Assembly (NCBI GenBank): GCA_964543295.1
Contig: CAZIXA010000010.1
Span: forward strand, 6,431-70,430
Length of the DNA: 64,000 nucleotides
Direction of reading: 5' to 3'
DNA from: AE-B3B sp964543295
GTDB taxonomy: Bacteria; Aerophobota; Aerophobia; Aerophobales; AE-B3A
Made by a program: the position numbers and the translations under genes. Below are positions 17,172 through 26,365 of the stretch, piece after piece. Under the pieces are notes generated by a model that worked only from the letters and a program-made list of their open reading frames with translations, was not told the DNA's origin and searched no databases. Position 1 is the first letter of the stretch; each line of letters starts with the position of its first letter.

Positions 17172-19148
17172 TCAATCGATTTTCACTGTTTGTCTATCAA
17201 TCCTTTTAAGTATAAAATATCTTGAGCCCAATTTCTCCTCTACTGTTGAAATCATCACTCCGTCATGGCCGGCGTAGATCAATTTATCAAATCTGTCTAG
17301 AAATTGGTTGGAATTAGTGTCCTCATAGAAAACCAACGTGTGACTGATGGCTTCACCCTCTTCACCGCTGAGGATGAGATCGCCTACCTGGAGGGAATCT
17401 TCTGAACTACCAATTCTAACCACGGCATCCTCCCCATTCTGGTCAATCAATTTTTCTTCTGAATCTCTTACAAAGGTTCCATCTAGCCTCCTGATCTCAA
17501 TGCGAAAAGGACTGGTGGCTACCAGATAATATCTATCCTGGTCAACATCTAAGCCGAACGCAACATCGGGCAAGGTTATTCTATTTACTATTTTACCACT
17601 AAGGTTGTAAATCAGGACTTCTTTTTTATATACTGGCACATAAACTAAATTTTCTTTAACGCAAAGGCTGCCTACTGGTACAAAAGAGTCGTAGAGCTTC
17701 TCCAGCTTAGTTTTCTTTTGTAGATTTCCCTCCAGGTCAAAAATATAGAGACTATCTGAAGTGAGTAGGTAGATAGACCTACCTTCATCATCAACTCCTA
17801 TACCCTGGGGTCTAAGCTCTCCTTGGGTGGTGTAGATTTGACCATCTAGGGTAAGAGTATACTCAACCTTTGGTCTGATAATCTTTTCTACCTCACCCTC
17901 CAAATTGAGAATCTCTATCTCCCTTTCCAAATTCTTGGTTTCGTTTATGAGGAAAATTTTACCATTCTTCGAGATAGCAATGTCCAGATAATTAGCTGAA
18001 GGACTTTCAATGTCTTTTTCTGTTTTGAAATTAAGATCAAAAATCTTTATTTTCCCTTTGCCACACAGATAGTAAAAACCGTTGTGGAAAGAAATCCCTT
18101 TTGGGACCCAGTTTTTGAAAATATCCAGAGTAGCCAATCTAAAAATCCTCTCATCTATTGGCTTGGTATAGACTCCTCTGGCTAGCTCCAGCGCTGAAGT
18201 GTAAGCAAGATTTTTATTCCCCATAGCTCTTAAAGCTGAGATGATCAAATCAGAACATTCGATGGAAATAGGATTGGCCAGGTCGGCCTGATGCTGATCA
18301 GGCTTGCCAGCTATTTTGTAGGCTGTACCCCAACACCAGGGAACTCCTCTGAGAGCCTCCATATATCTAATCAGCTTGTTTTTATGGTCGGACAGTCGGC
18401 TGATTCGATGGACGGTGGGCTTGATACCTTTATCATAGTCATTGGCCGCAATGCGATTGGGCTGCGAGGAATCCTCTTGGCCAGGAGAAGATATTATCCG
18501 ACCGTGGTAATTTACCTCAGCTCTGAATCTGACCGTTCCCACCTCTCTTTTTGGATTTATCATCCATCCTTTTTGAGCCAGAGGTTCTTGTTCATATTCA
18601 ATCACTGCAAATGCCCGAAACTTACCCTCATCGGGACCCTCAGTGAAGACATTGGAGTACCATTCGTAGTCTTCTAATTCTGGATGAAGGGGTTTCATTT
18701 TCGGCATAATCCTGTACCAGTTTATCTCCAGAGGACCCCAAAGTTCTTTCTTCCATCTCTTAAGTGATTCATCAGTTATGGTGTACTCTTTATTATCTAT
18801 TTTTAACCTCGAGGGTAGAGAATCATCGTTTCCTAAGTAATAATTTCCTCTGGCATCTTTTACTACAGCAAAAAGATAGATGGGTTCATTATAGCTAATG
18901 AGTTTACTATTATCATCAGGAATATTATAAGAACCGGAGACAATGATGATTTTGTCAAGGAAAGGTGGCTCTTCCTGTAGGGTCGGGTTTCCGGATAGCT
19001 TAACCGAGTAAGCTTGCGGTGACCCTGCAGATCCGGTGATGGTGTTCTCATGAACAGATGGTCTTGAGGCGTAAGGTCCCTCTCCTGCCAGAATAATCTG
19101 AAGAATCACTAAACCAAAGACTAACAAAGTAGCTTTGTATTTCTCCAT
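17172..19148 (-). CDS. Exported NlpC/P60-like peptidase apparently split by an inserted beta-propeller
   Basis: 658 aa with a Sec signal peptide (about 1-21). Residues 60-220 are beta-rich. Residues 256-325 resemble the first half of a papain-like cell-wall peptidase: GVPWCWGTAYKI then ECSDLIISALRAMG with Cys298 as candidate nucleophile. From about 345 to 560 come NHL/YVTN-like propeller blades (IKIFDLNF, IEILNLEGEV, LYIFDLEGNL, VLIYNLSGKI, IEIRRLDGTF). Then the second half of the peptidase follows: VGDLILSGEEGEAISHTLVF with His603, and YAGHDG with His628. The order Cys, GDL, His is that of NlpC/P60 enzymes. The reading as one split domain is inference; residues Cys298 and His603 are directly visible. 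Confidence 0.6.
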   Translation of the reverse strand: MEKYKATLLVFGLVILQIILAGEGPYASRPSVHENTITGSAGSPQAYSVKLSGNPTLQEEPPFLDKIIIVSGSYNIPDDNSKLISYNEPIYLFAVVKDARGNYYLGNDDSLPSRLKIDNKEYTITDESLKRWKKELWGPLEINWYRIMPKMKPLHPELEDYEWYSNVFTEGPDEGKFRAFAVIEYEQEPLAQKGWMINPKREVGTVRFRAEVNYHGRIISSPGQEDSSQPNRIAANDYDKGIKPTVHRISRLSDHKNKLIRYMEALRGVPWCWGTAYKIAGKPDQHQADLANPISIECSDLIISALRAMGNKNLAYTSALELARGVYTKPIDERIFRLATLDIFKNWVPKGISFHNGFYYLCGKGKIKIFDLNFKTEKDIESPSANYLDIAISKNGKIFLINETKNLEREIEILNLEGEVEKIIRPKVEYTLTLDGQIYTTQGELRPQGIGVDDEGRSIYLLTSDSLYIFDLEGNLQKKTKLEKLYDSFVPVGSLCVKENLVYVPVYKKEVLIYNLSGKIVNRITLPDVAFGLDVDQDRYYLVATSPFRIEIRRLDGTFVRDSEEKLIDQNGEDAVVRIGSSEDSLQVGDLILSGEEGEAISHTLVFYEDTNSNQFLDRFDKLIYAGHDGVMISTVEEKLGSRYFILKRIDRQTVKID

Positions 19149-19273
19149 CGTTTTTGTAAGACTAAAGACCTTGGATTTAATTAATGTATCTTATTTATTG
19201 AAGGATATTCAGATGATTATAAGCCAACATCATAATAGCAAAATTTTAATGGAAAATCAAATGGAAAGGATAG

Positions 19274-19301
19274 TTGATTTTTCCTTAAATTGCCGTATTA
19301 T
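19274..19301 (+). promoter_or_regulatory. Sigma70-type promoter of the dinG-like operon
   Basis: TTGATT (19274-19279), a 16-base spacer and TATTAT (19296-19301), 47 bases ahead of the helicase start. Confidence 0.45.
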
Positions 19302-19348
19302 AAAAAGATAAGGAAAGATGGACGATAATTTTCTCGGGTGATAGTTGA

Positions 19349-21361
19349 ATGCAAAAGGTAAAGATTTTAAGTTATAAACCCAAAGAGAGACTGGAAGAGG
19401 TACTCAAGGCCCACGGACTCATCGCTAAAAAACTGAAAAATTTTGAAGAAAGGACTGAACAAATTGAAATGGCCCAAGCAGTGGAGAAAGCCATTCTGGA
19501 GAGAAAGCACCTCATTGTGGAGGCTGGTACTGGTATCGGAAAGAGTCTAGCTTATCTGGTTCCTTTTATTTATTGGGCAGTAGAGGAGGAAAAACGGGTG
19601 ATTGTGTCTACCTATACCAAGACTCTTCAACACCAGCTCACTGAAAGAGATCTTCCCTTCTTGCGTGAGGTTTTAGGAGTTGACTTTCACTTTACTCTTG
19701 TGGTGGGAGCTGAGAATTATCTCTGTTTAAGAAGACTGGAGAGAGCTCGGGTTTACGAACTGTTGGATACCAAAAAGGAAGTCAAAGAGCTGGTAAAGAT
19801 CTTTCAGGCTAAGCCTTACCTGGAAAGAGGCTTAAAATCGGAGCTAGATTTTGAACCATCACCGAAGGTTTGGGAAAGAGTTTGTCGAGAGGTTGATCTT
19901 TGTCTGGGCAAAAGATGCCCCCATCAAAGGAGTTGCTATTACACTACGGCTAGAAAAGAGGCTTATAGATCACAGGTGTTGGTGGTGAATCATCATCTTT
20001 TCTTTGCTCACCTTGCCTCAGGTGAAAAGTTCCTGCCTCCTTTTGAGACAGTTGTCTTTGATGAGGCTCACAATTTGGAGGAAGTAGCTGCAAACTCCTT
20101 GGGGATAAAGATTTCTCATTTAGGGATAAGGGTTCTTTTAAATTCTATATGCAATCCCCGTAGTCAAAAAGGTCTTGTGTTCAGATTAACTAATCTAAAG
20201 GATGAGGAAAGAGATTTTTTAGCCAAGATGGTTGACGAGGTAAAAATAGCTAACGATAACTTTTTTTCTGACTTAAGGACCAAGTTCAAGAATGAGAATA
20301 TCAAACAACGAATTAGAACTCCCCAATTTTTTGTTAATCTCCTGGATGTTCCTCTTTCTAATCTTATCTCCGAGTTAAGCTTACTTCAAGATAAAGAAGA
20401 GGATGAAGAAAAAAAGCTGGAGATCTCATCCTACCTTCTACGCTGCCAGGAGACGAAAACTAATCTGAGTAAAATCATTCGCCAAGAAGAAAAAGATTAC
20501 GTCTACTGGGTGGAGTTTTTCCCCCCAAGGAAAGCTGTGAGCTGTGCTTTACATGCAACTCCCGTAAATATTGCCGAAGAGTTAAAGCTGAGGGTTTTTC
20601 AGAGGATAAAATTGGCTGTTCTCACCTCGGCCACCTTGTCCGCAAATAGAAGTTTTAATTATGTACGAGAAAGGTTAGGATTTGAAGAAGGAGAAGAGCT
20701 TCTTCTTGACTCTCCCTTTGATTATAGCCGTCAGGTTCTTCTTTATATCCCTTCACATATGCCTGACCCCTGGCGGCAGGCGACGTTATTTTCTCTGAGG
20801 GCAACAGAGAAGATCAAAAAGATCTTGGCCATAATCAAGGGATACACTTTCGTCCTTTTTACCAGTTTCCAAATGCTTGATGAGGTTTATGAACCACTTA
20901 AAGAGGATGTAACTACTCTTAAGATTTTACGACAGGGAGATATGCCACGTTACCTGCTTTTAGAGGAATTCAAAAAAAGTGAAGGTTCTGTGCTTCTTGG
21001 AACCAGTAGCTTCTGGCAGGGGGTTGATGTTCCGGGCAAAGCCCTGCAGTGTGTGATTATTACTAAGCTTCCTTTTTCTGTACCCAATGACCCTGTGGTG
21101 GAGGCCAAAATGGAGTTTTTGCAGGCTCAGAATAAAAATCCTTTTCTTCATTATCAGCTTCCCCAGGCTATTATCCTGCTCAAACAGGGATTTGGCCGCC
21201 TTATTCGCAGCAGGAAAGACAAAGGAGTGGTGGCTATTCTTGATCCTCGCCTTAGGAGCCGTAGTTACGGAAAGATGTTTCTCAATTCCTTGCCTCAGTG
21301 TGGAATAACCTCTAGTTTATCCAAAGTAAAAGAATTTATGAAAGCGAGTCCAATGCCGTGA
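19349..21361 (+). CDS. dinG: DinG/XPD-family ATP-dependent DNA helicase
   Basis: 670 aa. Walker A EAGTGIGKS (58-66), DEAH box at 238-241 (FDEAHNLEE), and late helicase motifs (LGTSSFWQGVDVPG, QGFGRLIRSRKDKG). Four cysteines between motifs Ia and II (Cys126 or Cys179, Cys185, Cys190, Cys196) fit the [4Fe-4S] cluster of the DinG/XPD group. These enzymes unwind forked DNA, R-loops or G-quadruplexes 5' to 3'. There is no N-terminal exonuclease domain. The gene overlaps the next (radical SAM) start by 4 bases, so they are co-translated. The ribosome site is weak. Confidence 0.85.
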   Translation: MQKVKILSYKPKERLEEVLKAHGLIAKKLKNFEERTEQIEMAQAVEKAILERKHLIVEAGTGIGKSLAYLVPFIYWAVEEEKRVIVSTYTKTLQHQLTERDLPFLREVLGVDFHFTLVVGAENYLCLRRLERARVYELLDTKKEVKELVKIFQAKPYLERGLKSELDFEPSPKVWERVCREVDLCLGKRCPHQRSCYYTTARKEAYRSQVLVVNHHLFFAHLASGEKFLPPFETVVFDEAHNLEEVAANSLGIKISHLGIRVLLNSICNPRSQKGLVFRLTNLKDEERDFLAKMVDEVKIANDNFFSDLRTKFKNENIKQRIRTPQFFVNLLDVPLSNLISELSLLQDKEEDEEKKLEISSYLLRCQETKTNLSKIIRQEEKDYVYWVEFFPPRKAVSCALHATPVNIAEELKLRVFQRIKLAVLTSATLSANRSFNYVRERLGFEEGEELLLDSPFDYSRQVLLYIPSHMPDPWRQATLFSLRATEKIKKILAIIKGYTFVLFTSFQMLDEVYEPLKEDVTTLKILRQGDMPRYLLLEEFKKSEGSVLLGTSSFWQGVDVPGKALQCVIITKLPFSVPNDPVVEAKMEFLQAQNKNPFLHYQLPQAIILLKQGFGRLIRSRKDKGVVAILDPRLRSRSYGKMFLNSLPQCGITSSLSKVKEFMKASPMP

Positions 21362-22464
21362 TTAAGTGTCTACATTGTGGCAAAGAGTCGGACTTGGTTG
21401 CCCAGAGTTTGGGCATTTGTGGGGAATGTATCAGGAAAGACTTTAAAAAAGTTCTTCCTTATATTAGGAAAGCCCATTATCGTAGCCGGGATGAGTTTGG
21501 CCTTCCTAGAGAGCCACCCCAGGATCCTACCGGAATAGCCTGTCGGAGGTGCGTGAATGATTGTGTGATTCCTCAGGGGAAAAGAGGATACTGCGGGTTA
21601 AGGCAAAATAGAGAAGGAAAACTCTTTGGGGGAAATAAAAATGAAGGGAATCTTGATTGGTATTACGATAACCTTCCTACCAATTGCGTGGCTGATTGGG
21701 TCTGTCCCGCAGGAACAGAAGCCGGGTACCCTACTTATTCTTATTCTAAAGGTCCTGAGTATGGCTATAAGAATCTGGCCGTCTTTTATCATGGTTGTAG
21801 TTTTAACTGTCTTTTTTGCCAGAACTGGCACTGGAGGGATGGATTAAATAGAAAAGAAGGGACGGGCGCCCGAGAGTTAGCCCAAGCAGTGGACAGCCGA
21901 ACTGCCTGTATCTGCTATTTTGGTGGTGATCCCACCCCTCAGCTTCCTCATGCCCTGGAGGCTTCTCGTCTAGCTCTAAAAAAGAGCAAAGGTCGCATTC
22001 TGCGTGTGTGTTGGGAGACCAATGGGACGATGAGTTTTTCTTATTTAGAGAAAATGGCTGAGTTATCTTTAACATCAGGAGGATGTATTAAGTTCGATCT
22101 AAAAGCCTGGCATGAGGAGTTAAATATTGCTCTATGTGGAGTAAGCAACAAGAGGACCCTGGAAAATTTTGCTCAATTATCCTCCTGGGTAGAAAAAAGG
22201 CCTGATCCTCCTTTTCTCATTGCCAGTACCTTACTTATCCCTGGCTACGTGGACGAGGAAGAAGTTTCAGCCATTGCCCATTTTGTCTCCTCTTTGAATC
22301 CTGATATTCCTTATTCTCTGTTAGCTTTTTATCCCCAGTTTTATATGCATAATCTACCCACAACCTCCAGATCTCATGCAGAACGATGCAAGATTTGGGC
22401 TGAAAGAGAAGGTCTTAAAAGGGTGAGAATTGGCAATTTGAACCTTTTAAGTAATGCCTATTAA
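21358..22464 (+). CDS. AmrS/PflA-like radical SAM protein with N-terminal zinc ribbon
   Basis: 368 aa, starting at a GTG that overlaps the stop of the helicase gene (GTGA). An N-terminal four-cysteine zinc ribbon (Cys4, 7, 21, 24) and a second cysteine group (Cys62, 65, 69, 79) precede the radical SAM motif at 147-154 (HGCSFNCLFCQNW). This matches the family of AmmeMemoRadiSam-system and pyruvate-formate-lyase-activase-like proteins. The usual partner genes (AMMECR1, MEMO) are not adjacent. The tight coupling to a DNA helicase is unusual and unexplained. Confidence 0.8.
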   Translation: MIKCLHCGKESDLVAQSLGICGECIRKDFKKVLPYIRKAHYRSRDEFGLPREPPQDPTGIACRRCVNDCVIPQGKRGYCGLRQNREGKLFGGNKNEGNLDWYYDNLPTNCVADWVCPAGTEAGYPTYSYSKGPEYGYKNLAVFYHGCSFNCLFCQNWHWRDGLNRKEGTGARELAQAVDSRTACICYFGGDPTPQLPHALEASRLALKKSKGRILRVCWETNGTMSFSYLEKMAELSLTSGGCIKFDLKAWHEELNIALCGVSNKRTLENFAQLSSWVEKRPDPPFLIASTLLIPGYVDEEEVSAIAHFVSSLNPDIPYSLLAFYPQFYMHNLPTTSRSHAERCKIWAEREGLKRVRIGNLNLLSNAY

Positions 22465-22487
22465 GTGACACTCTTTTCTCAATTTCC

Positions 22488-23099
22488 TTATCCGGCAATT
22501 GTTTTCTTTATAGCACCGAAATCCATCTTCTCCATATACTTATAGAGGATATCCTTATCGCTGATTTCCGATCCCTTCACCGTGATCAAAGTCTTTCCTT
22601 CTAGGATGAGAGAGAGCTCGCCCTCTTTATCTTGGGCGGAGAACTTTTCAACGGCCTTCTCCCCTTTAACTCTTACGAGTTTGGCATTAGGCTCTCCGGC
22701 TAACATCATAGGATTGGTCAAGAACATCATTACTGTCTGCAAGAGAGGTGATTGAGTTACAATTTGAATTTCTATAGATTCCCCCGTGTCTTTTTTGTTG
22801 TAGGTCCTGCTAACGGTTATGCCCCCCCCAAAAATTTCCATGGGGCCAGTTGATGCAGTTGCTTCCTCGGCTGTCCACTCCGGCAATGGAGCAGGTAATA
22901 GCTTCTTTAACTGTTCTGCCTGGAGATTCTGAATTTGACCTACTACAAATTGCAGTTCGCTCGACGCTTCAGAATACTTTCCCTCCTGATATAGTGTTTT
23001 GGCCCTTTCTATAGTGTCTGAGATTTCATCGGCCCAGGCTCCTGGCATCCCTATAACCCCCAAAATCACCACCAATAGCACTACCACAGCTTTTTTCAT
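22488..23099 (-). CDS. Exported protein of unknown function
   Basis: 203 aa from the ATG at 23099, preceded by AAGGAGG; a longer frame from 23162 would place the signal peptide 21 residues inside. Signal peptide: MKKAVVVLLVVILGVIGMPG with cleavage after AWA. Residues about 25-60 are helical with a TPR-like turn (AKTLYQEGKYSEASSELQFV). The rest is mixed alpha-beta with a region comparable to small lipoprotein-like domains. It lies just after another exported protein gene on the same strand. No family I can name with confidence. Confidence 0.65.
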   Translation of the reverse strand: MKKAVVVLLVVILGVIGMPGAWADEISDTIERAKTLYQEGKYSEASSELQFVVGQIQNLQAEQLKKLLPAPLPEWTAEEATASTGPMEIFGGGITVSRTYNKKDTGESIEIQIVTQSPLLQTVMMFLTNPMMLAGEPNAKLVRVKGEKAVEKFSAQDKEGELSLILEGKTLITVKGSEISDKDILYKYMEKMDFGAIKKTIAG

Positions 23100-23176
23100 T
23101 TTTTCCTCCTTAAAATTTTTCGGTGTTTGGCGACTGTTTTGCTTGGCAGTCTTTGATACCAATACTTTCTTAATCC

Positions 23177-23992
23177 TTATTCCTCCTCTTTCTGCTGCAT
23201 CATCTTTTTCATCATCTCCTGCATATTGAATCCTTTTATCTTTACCTTGTCCGGGTCAAATAGGTCATCGGGGAGTCCTTTGTTTATTTCAACGGATTTG
23301 ACAACAGTAGTGAACATAAGCTTATTATTCCCATACATCTCAGTCTTATAGGGCATTTCCCAATCACCCTTTACCTTCCTAAAATCAGAGCTTACCATAA
23401 GTATTATTTCACCTTCTGATCCTTTGCTTTCGATTTTAACTATAACCAGATTCTTCTTGTCCAACCATATCTTAGTAAAAGGAGGCTCCCCTTCCTCTTC
23501 AGGCTTGACCACATAACATTCTTGTTTACCAATTTTTTCGGTTCCCACAATCTTTGCCTTTTCAAACATCCGTGTCCAGCAACAAATCCCTTCTTTTTGA
23601 TATTGCTTACTTTCCTCATCAGAAAGTTTTTTCTTTCCCATCAATGAAATCATCCATGTATCTTTCCCATCATAAATGATGATTGTCGGCATTCCTCCCA
23701 TTTCCTTGGGCATGTCGGGCATCTGCATTGTAATTTCAGCTCTGAACTTTTCACCCTTATAGAACTGCTTTACCTCATGTGAAGAACTTGTCTCTCCCTC
23801 TGGTGAAACTATCTTCATCTCCCGGATAATAGTCATATCCTTAATTTCTTTCTTAAACTTCTCGCATTTTGCCATTGCTTCCTTAAGGATGTTTGGCCAA
23901 TCAGCACTGAGACCTTGACCTGCTCCTAACATCAAACTTACCAGTGCTACTACAAGCACTGTTACTCCTGTGTGATTAATACTTTTTGCCAT
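23177..23992 (-). CDS. Exported LolA-fold/DUF4412-like protein
   Basis: 271 aa with an N-terminal signal peptide ending near GQGLSA. The mature protein has the half-barrel pattern of LolA/outer-membrane-lipoprotein-sorting relatives: IREMKIVSPEG, VKQFYKGEKFRAEI, IIYDGKDTWMI, KQECYVVKPE, IWLDKKNLVIVKIES. The C-terminus is Met- and Lys-rich (QEMMKKMMQQK). Such proteins bind lipids or lipoproteins in the periplasm; the cargo is unknown. It probably forms an operon with the next exported protein. Confidence 0.7.
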   Translation of the reverse strand: MAKSINHTGVTVLVVALVSLMLGAGQGLSADWPNILKEAMAKCEKFKKEIKDMTIIREMKIVSPEGETSSSHEVKQFYKGEKFRAEITMQMPDMPKEMGGMPTIIIYDGKDTWMISLMGKKKLSDEESKQYQKEGICCWTRMFEKAKIVGTEKIGKQECYVVKPEEEGEPPFTKIWLDKKNLVIVKIESKGSEGEIILMVSSDFRKVKGDWEMPYKTEMYGNNKLMFTTVVKSVEINKGLPDDLFDPDKVKIKGFNMQEMMKKMMQQKEEE

Positions 23993-24785
23993 TTTTAGCT
24001 CCTTCTGTTGGTTTTTGGCTTACGAAGCAAAATGTCGCCTACCTTGTTCGGATATACTCCCTTTGGGTGAAAATTCCAAACTTTGTCCTTTTTTTAATTT
24101 AGTCTTTTCTATAAGATTGACACGCATTAAGTAAAAAAGACGATATAGTGTCGTCAGTCTATAAGCTAGAACACTGGTGAAATGGGGATTTTAGTTTAGA
24201 GGAAAGTAGTTAATGGGGTAGTATTATATAGAAATCCCCTTTTTCTTCCAAAAGCCTATTATGGTTAATGTGCTGACAAATATAGGAGCTGTCCGTTTTT
24301 AGACTACTTTGCAAGGAACCAGGGGAAGGTGATTCCTATGTTTCTAGTATAGTTATCTAGGTATTAAGTCATTTAATTTGAATTGAGACCTCCTCTTTTT
24401 TCCTGATTAATCTTGAGCCGGACATTAATATATAACGTTCTTTCTCTTTGTCAATCCCCTTACAGAAATCTTTTACACTATAGTTTCACAAATTTTTAGC
24501 AAAAATGGAGAAATGAAAACCTAGGATATTGACTAAAAAAGGGAAGAAGGTATTCTATCCTCTAAAACCTTGTTTCTTCTCTCAGCTAGTTCTTTTCGCT
24601 GACTTTCTTCTCTTATAAAACAGCGGTATTATACCAGATCCTTGAAAGATTGGCAAGAAAGATGTAAAATGACTTCGACTCAGATCCTCTCGCTATAAAA
24701 GATTGACATAGATATTTTCACATGTAGAATTACGATAGACTGCGATAGTTAAACTCACTTTTGGCTAATTAATTCAGATTGAGTA

Positions 24786-25016
24786 ATGGTTAAAAAGAAA
24801 AGAATCATAGTCAAATCCATGCTGTAGAGTGGCTGAAAAGAGAAAAAGGTATACAAGATTGACGAGAATACACTAATTCAGATTGTAAAAGAACCAGATG
24901 AAGTTGCAAAGGGAAAAGTAGAAAGACTCATTGCTCAAAAAATTCTGGGAGAAGAATATATACTCAGAGTTATCTATGAGGAATACCAAGATGAAATTCA
25001 AATAATTACCTTTTAG
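24786..25016 (+). pseudogene. Frameshifted remnant of a DUF4258 (toxin-like) gene
   Basis: The frame at 24818 reads HAVEWLKREKGIQ and continues, one base shifted, from 24858 as IDENTLIQIVKEPDEV ... LRVIYEEYQDEIQIITF and a TAG at 25014. The order H..., R/EKGI, P-D, LRVIYEE, IIT is that of DUF4258 proteins, small putative RNase-like toxins. At least one frameshift separates the two halves, and the M-start at 24786 is in another frame. No partner antitoxin is intact. Confidence 0.5.
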
Positions 25017-25092
25017 GTTCTTACCAGGGTCTTTTGTACCCTACATTATGGGCAAGTACAGAAATTAGACTTCGCTGATTTCTTTGGAATGC

Positions 25093-25155
25093 AATAATTT
25101 CTTAGGATTGTTGTCAAGTAAACTTTGGTAAGTGAGATGTTGGAAAAAAGAGGGA
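25093..25155. repeat. Dispersed repeat, copy B
   Basis: AATAATTTCTTAGGATTGTT then GTCAAGTAAACTTTGGTAAG ... GAAAAAAGAGGGAG. It aligns, with scattered changes, to copy A at 31618-31681 and the truncated copy C at 63959-64000. It ends 23 bases before the start of the radical-SAM/HhH gene. Confidence 0.65.
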
Positions 25156-25177
25156 GGCCAGAGAGTAGCTACAAAAT

Positions 25178-26365
25178 ATGACTTATGTGATTAAGAAATT
25201 AGATGCCTACACCAAACTAAAAATACTGGGAGAGGTGGCCAGATTTGATGTCTGTGGGTTTCCTTCAGTGTTTGCTAGGAAGAGTAAAAAGTTTCAGCGG
25301 TTTAAGTTTATTTATCCTGCGGTAGGAAAGAAAGGCCATTGCGTTCGATTGTTTAAGGTCTTGCAAAGTAATGCCTGTGAAGGGAATTGTTTTTATTGTA
25401 GTAATAGAAAAGATAGGAATTTTCAAAGGATTAGCTTTACACCTGATGAACTTGCCAAACTATTTCTTCAATATTATTCAAAAGGATTGGTGGACGGACT
25501 TTTCCTTTCCTCAGCCATTAATAAATCGGCTGATCAGTCGGAGGAAAGAATGCTCAAAACCGCCCAGTTACTCCGTACCAGACATGGTTACCGTGGCTAC
25601 ATTCATTACAAAGTACTGCCGGGTACAGATGAATCAATAATTAATGCGGCTGCTCGGCTTGCTGATCGGCTTTCCATAAACCTTGAGGCGCCGAGCGCGA
25701 AACATTTAGCTGAGCTTTCACCCAGTAAGAACTATGTCTCAGATTTATTGGGTGGATTAGAGAAAATTGTCAGAGTCAACCGCCAAAAACCTTTGAAGGC
25801 TGGCATAACCACTCAACTAGTGGTGGGAGCAGCTAAGGAGACAGACAGGGAGATATTGAATCTCTCGGGTAGGCTTTACCAGGGTTATAAACTCTGGCGG
25901 GTGTATTACAGCGCCTTCATGCCCATTATGGATACTCCCCTTGATAACCTATCCCCCTGTTCGCTTCTTCGTGAGTACAGACTCTACCAGGCTGATTTTC
26001 TTTTAAGGAGATACGGATTTACTCCCCAGGAGCTTCCCTTTGAAAAGAATGGCAACCTGCCGCAAGACCATGATCCTAAACTTGCCTGGGCCCTCAGACA
26101 TGAGGATAAATTTCCAGTGGAGGTAAATAAGGCTGATTTTCACGAGCTTATACGGGTGCCCGGGATAGGAAGAATTTCGGCCAGGAGAATTGTGGAGACT
26201 CGGAAGCAAGGGAAGTTCACCCGACTTAATCAGTTGAGAAGAACTGGAGTAGTGACTGCCCGCGCTCGTAACTTTCTTACTCTGCAAGGTAGATTTTGCG
26301 GTGGTGGGGAAATGAAGGCAACCCACCAGATTAATGAGCAGCTCTTTCTCTGGGAAGAACTATGA
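25178..26365 (+). CDS. Radical SAM protein with C-terminal helix-hairpin-helix (putative DNA modification/repair)
   Basis: 395 aa. Radical SAM cysteines Cys67, Cys71, Cys74 in NACEGNCFYCSNR; a TIM-barrel core to about 270; then a linker and a DNA-binding helix-hairpin-helix at about 318-370 (ELIRVPGIGRISARRIVETR). This is the arrangement of the TIGR03916 group, usually found beside a uracil-DNA-glycosylase-like gene and annotated as putative DNA modification/repair. Here the partner is instead an endonuclease III-like gene whose start overlaps by 4 bases. The reaction is unknown; DNA as substrate is inferred from the HhH domain. Confidence 0.85.
   Translation: MTYVIKKLDAYTKLKILGEVARFDVCGFPSVFARKSKKFQRFKFIYPAVGKKGHCVRLFKVLQSNACEGNCFYCSNRKDRNFQRISFTPDELAKLFLQYYSKGLVDGLFLSSAINKSADQSEERMLKTAQLLRTRHGYRGYIHYKVLPGTDESIINAAARLADRLSINLEAPSAKHLAELSPSKNYVSDLLGGLEKIVRVNRQKPLKAGITTQLVVGAAKETDREILNLSGRLYQGYKLWRVYYSAFMPIMDTPLDNLSPCSLLREYRLYQADFLLRRYGFTPQELPFEKNGNLPQDHDPKLAWALRHEDKFPVEVNKADFHELIRVPGIGRISARRIVETRKQGKFTRLNQLRRTGVVTARARNFLTLQGRFCGGGEMKATHQINEQLFLWEEL

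Larger units (their letters stand above)
23993..25177. other. 1.2-kb gene-poor spacer
   Basis: Apart from a frameshifted DUF4258-like remnant (24786-25016) and a dispersed repeat (25093-25155) I see no gene. The left 700 bases are AT-rich with no conserved-looking frame and probably hold the promoter of the exported-protein pair. Confidence 0.6.
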
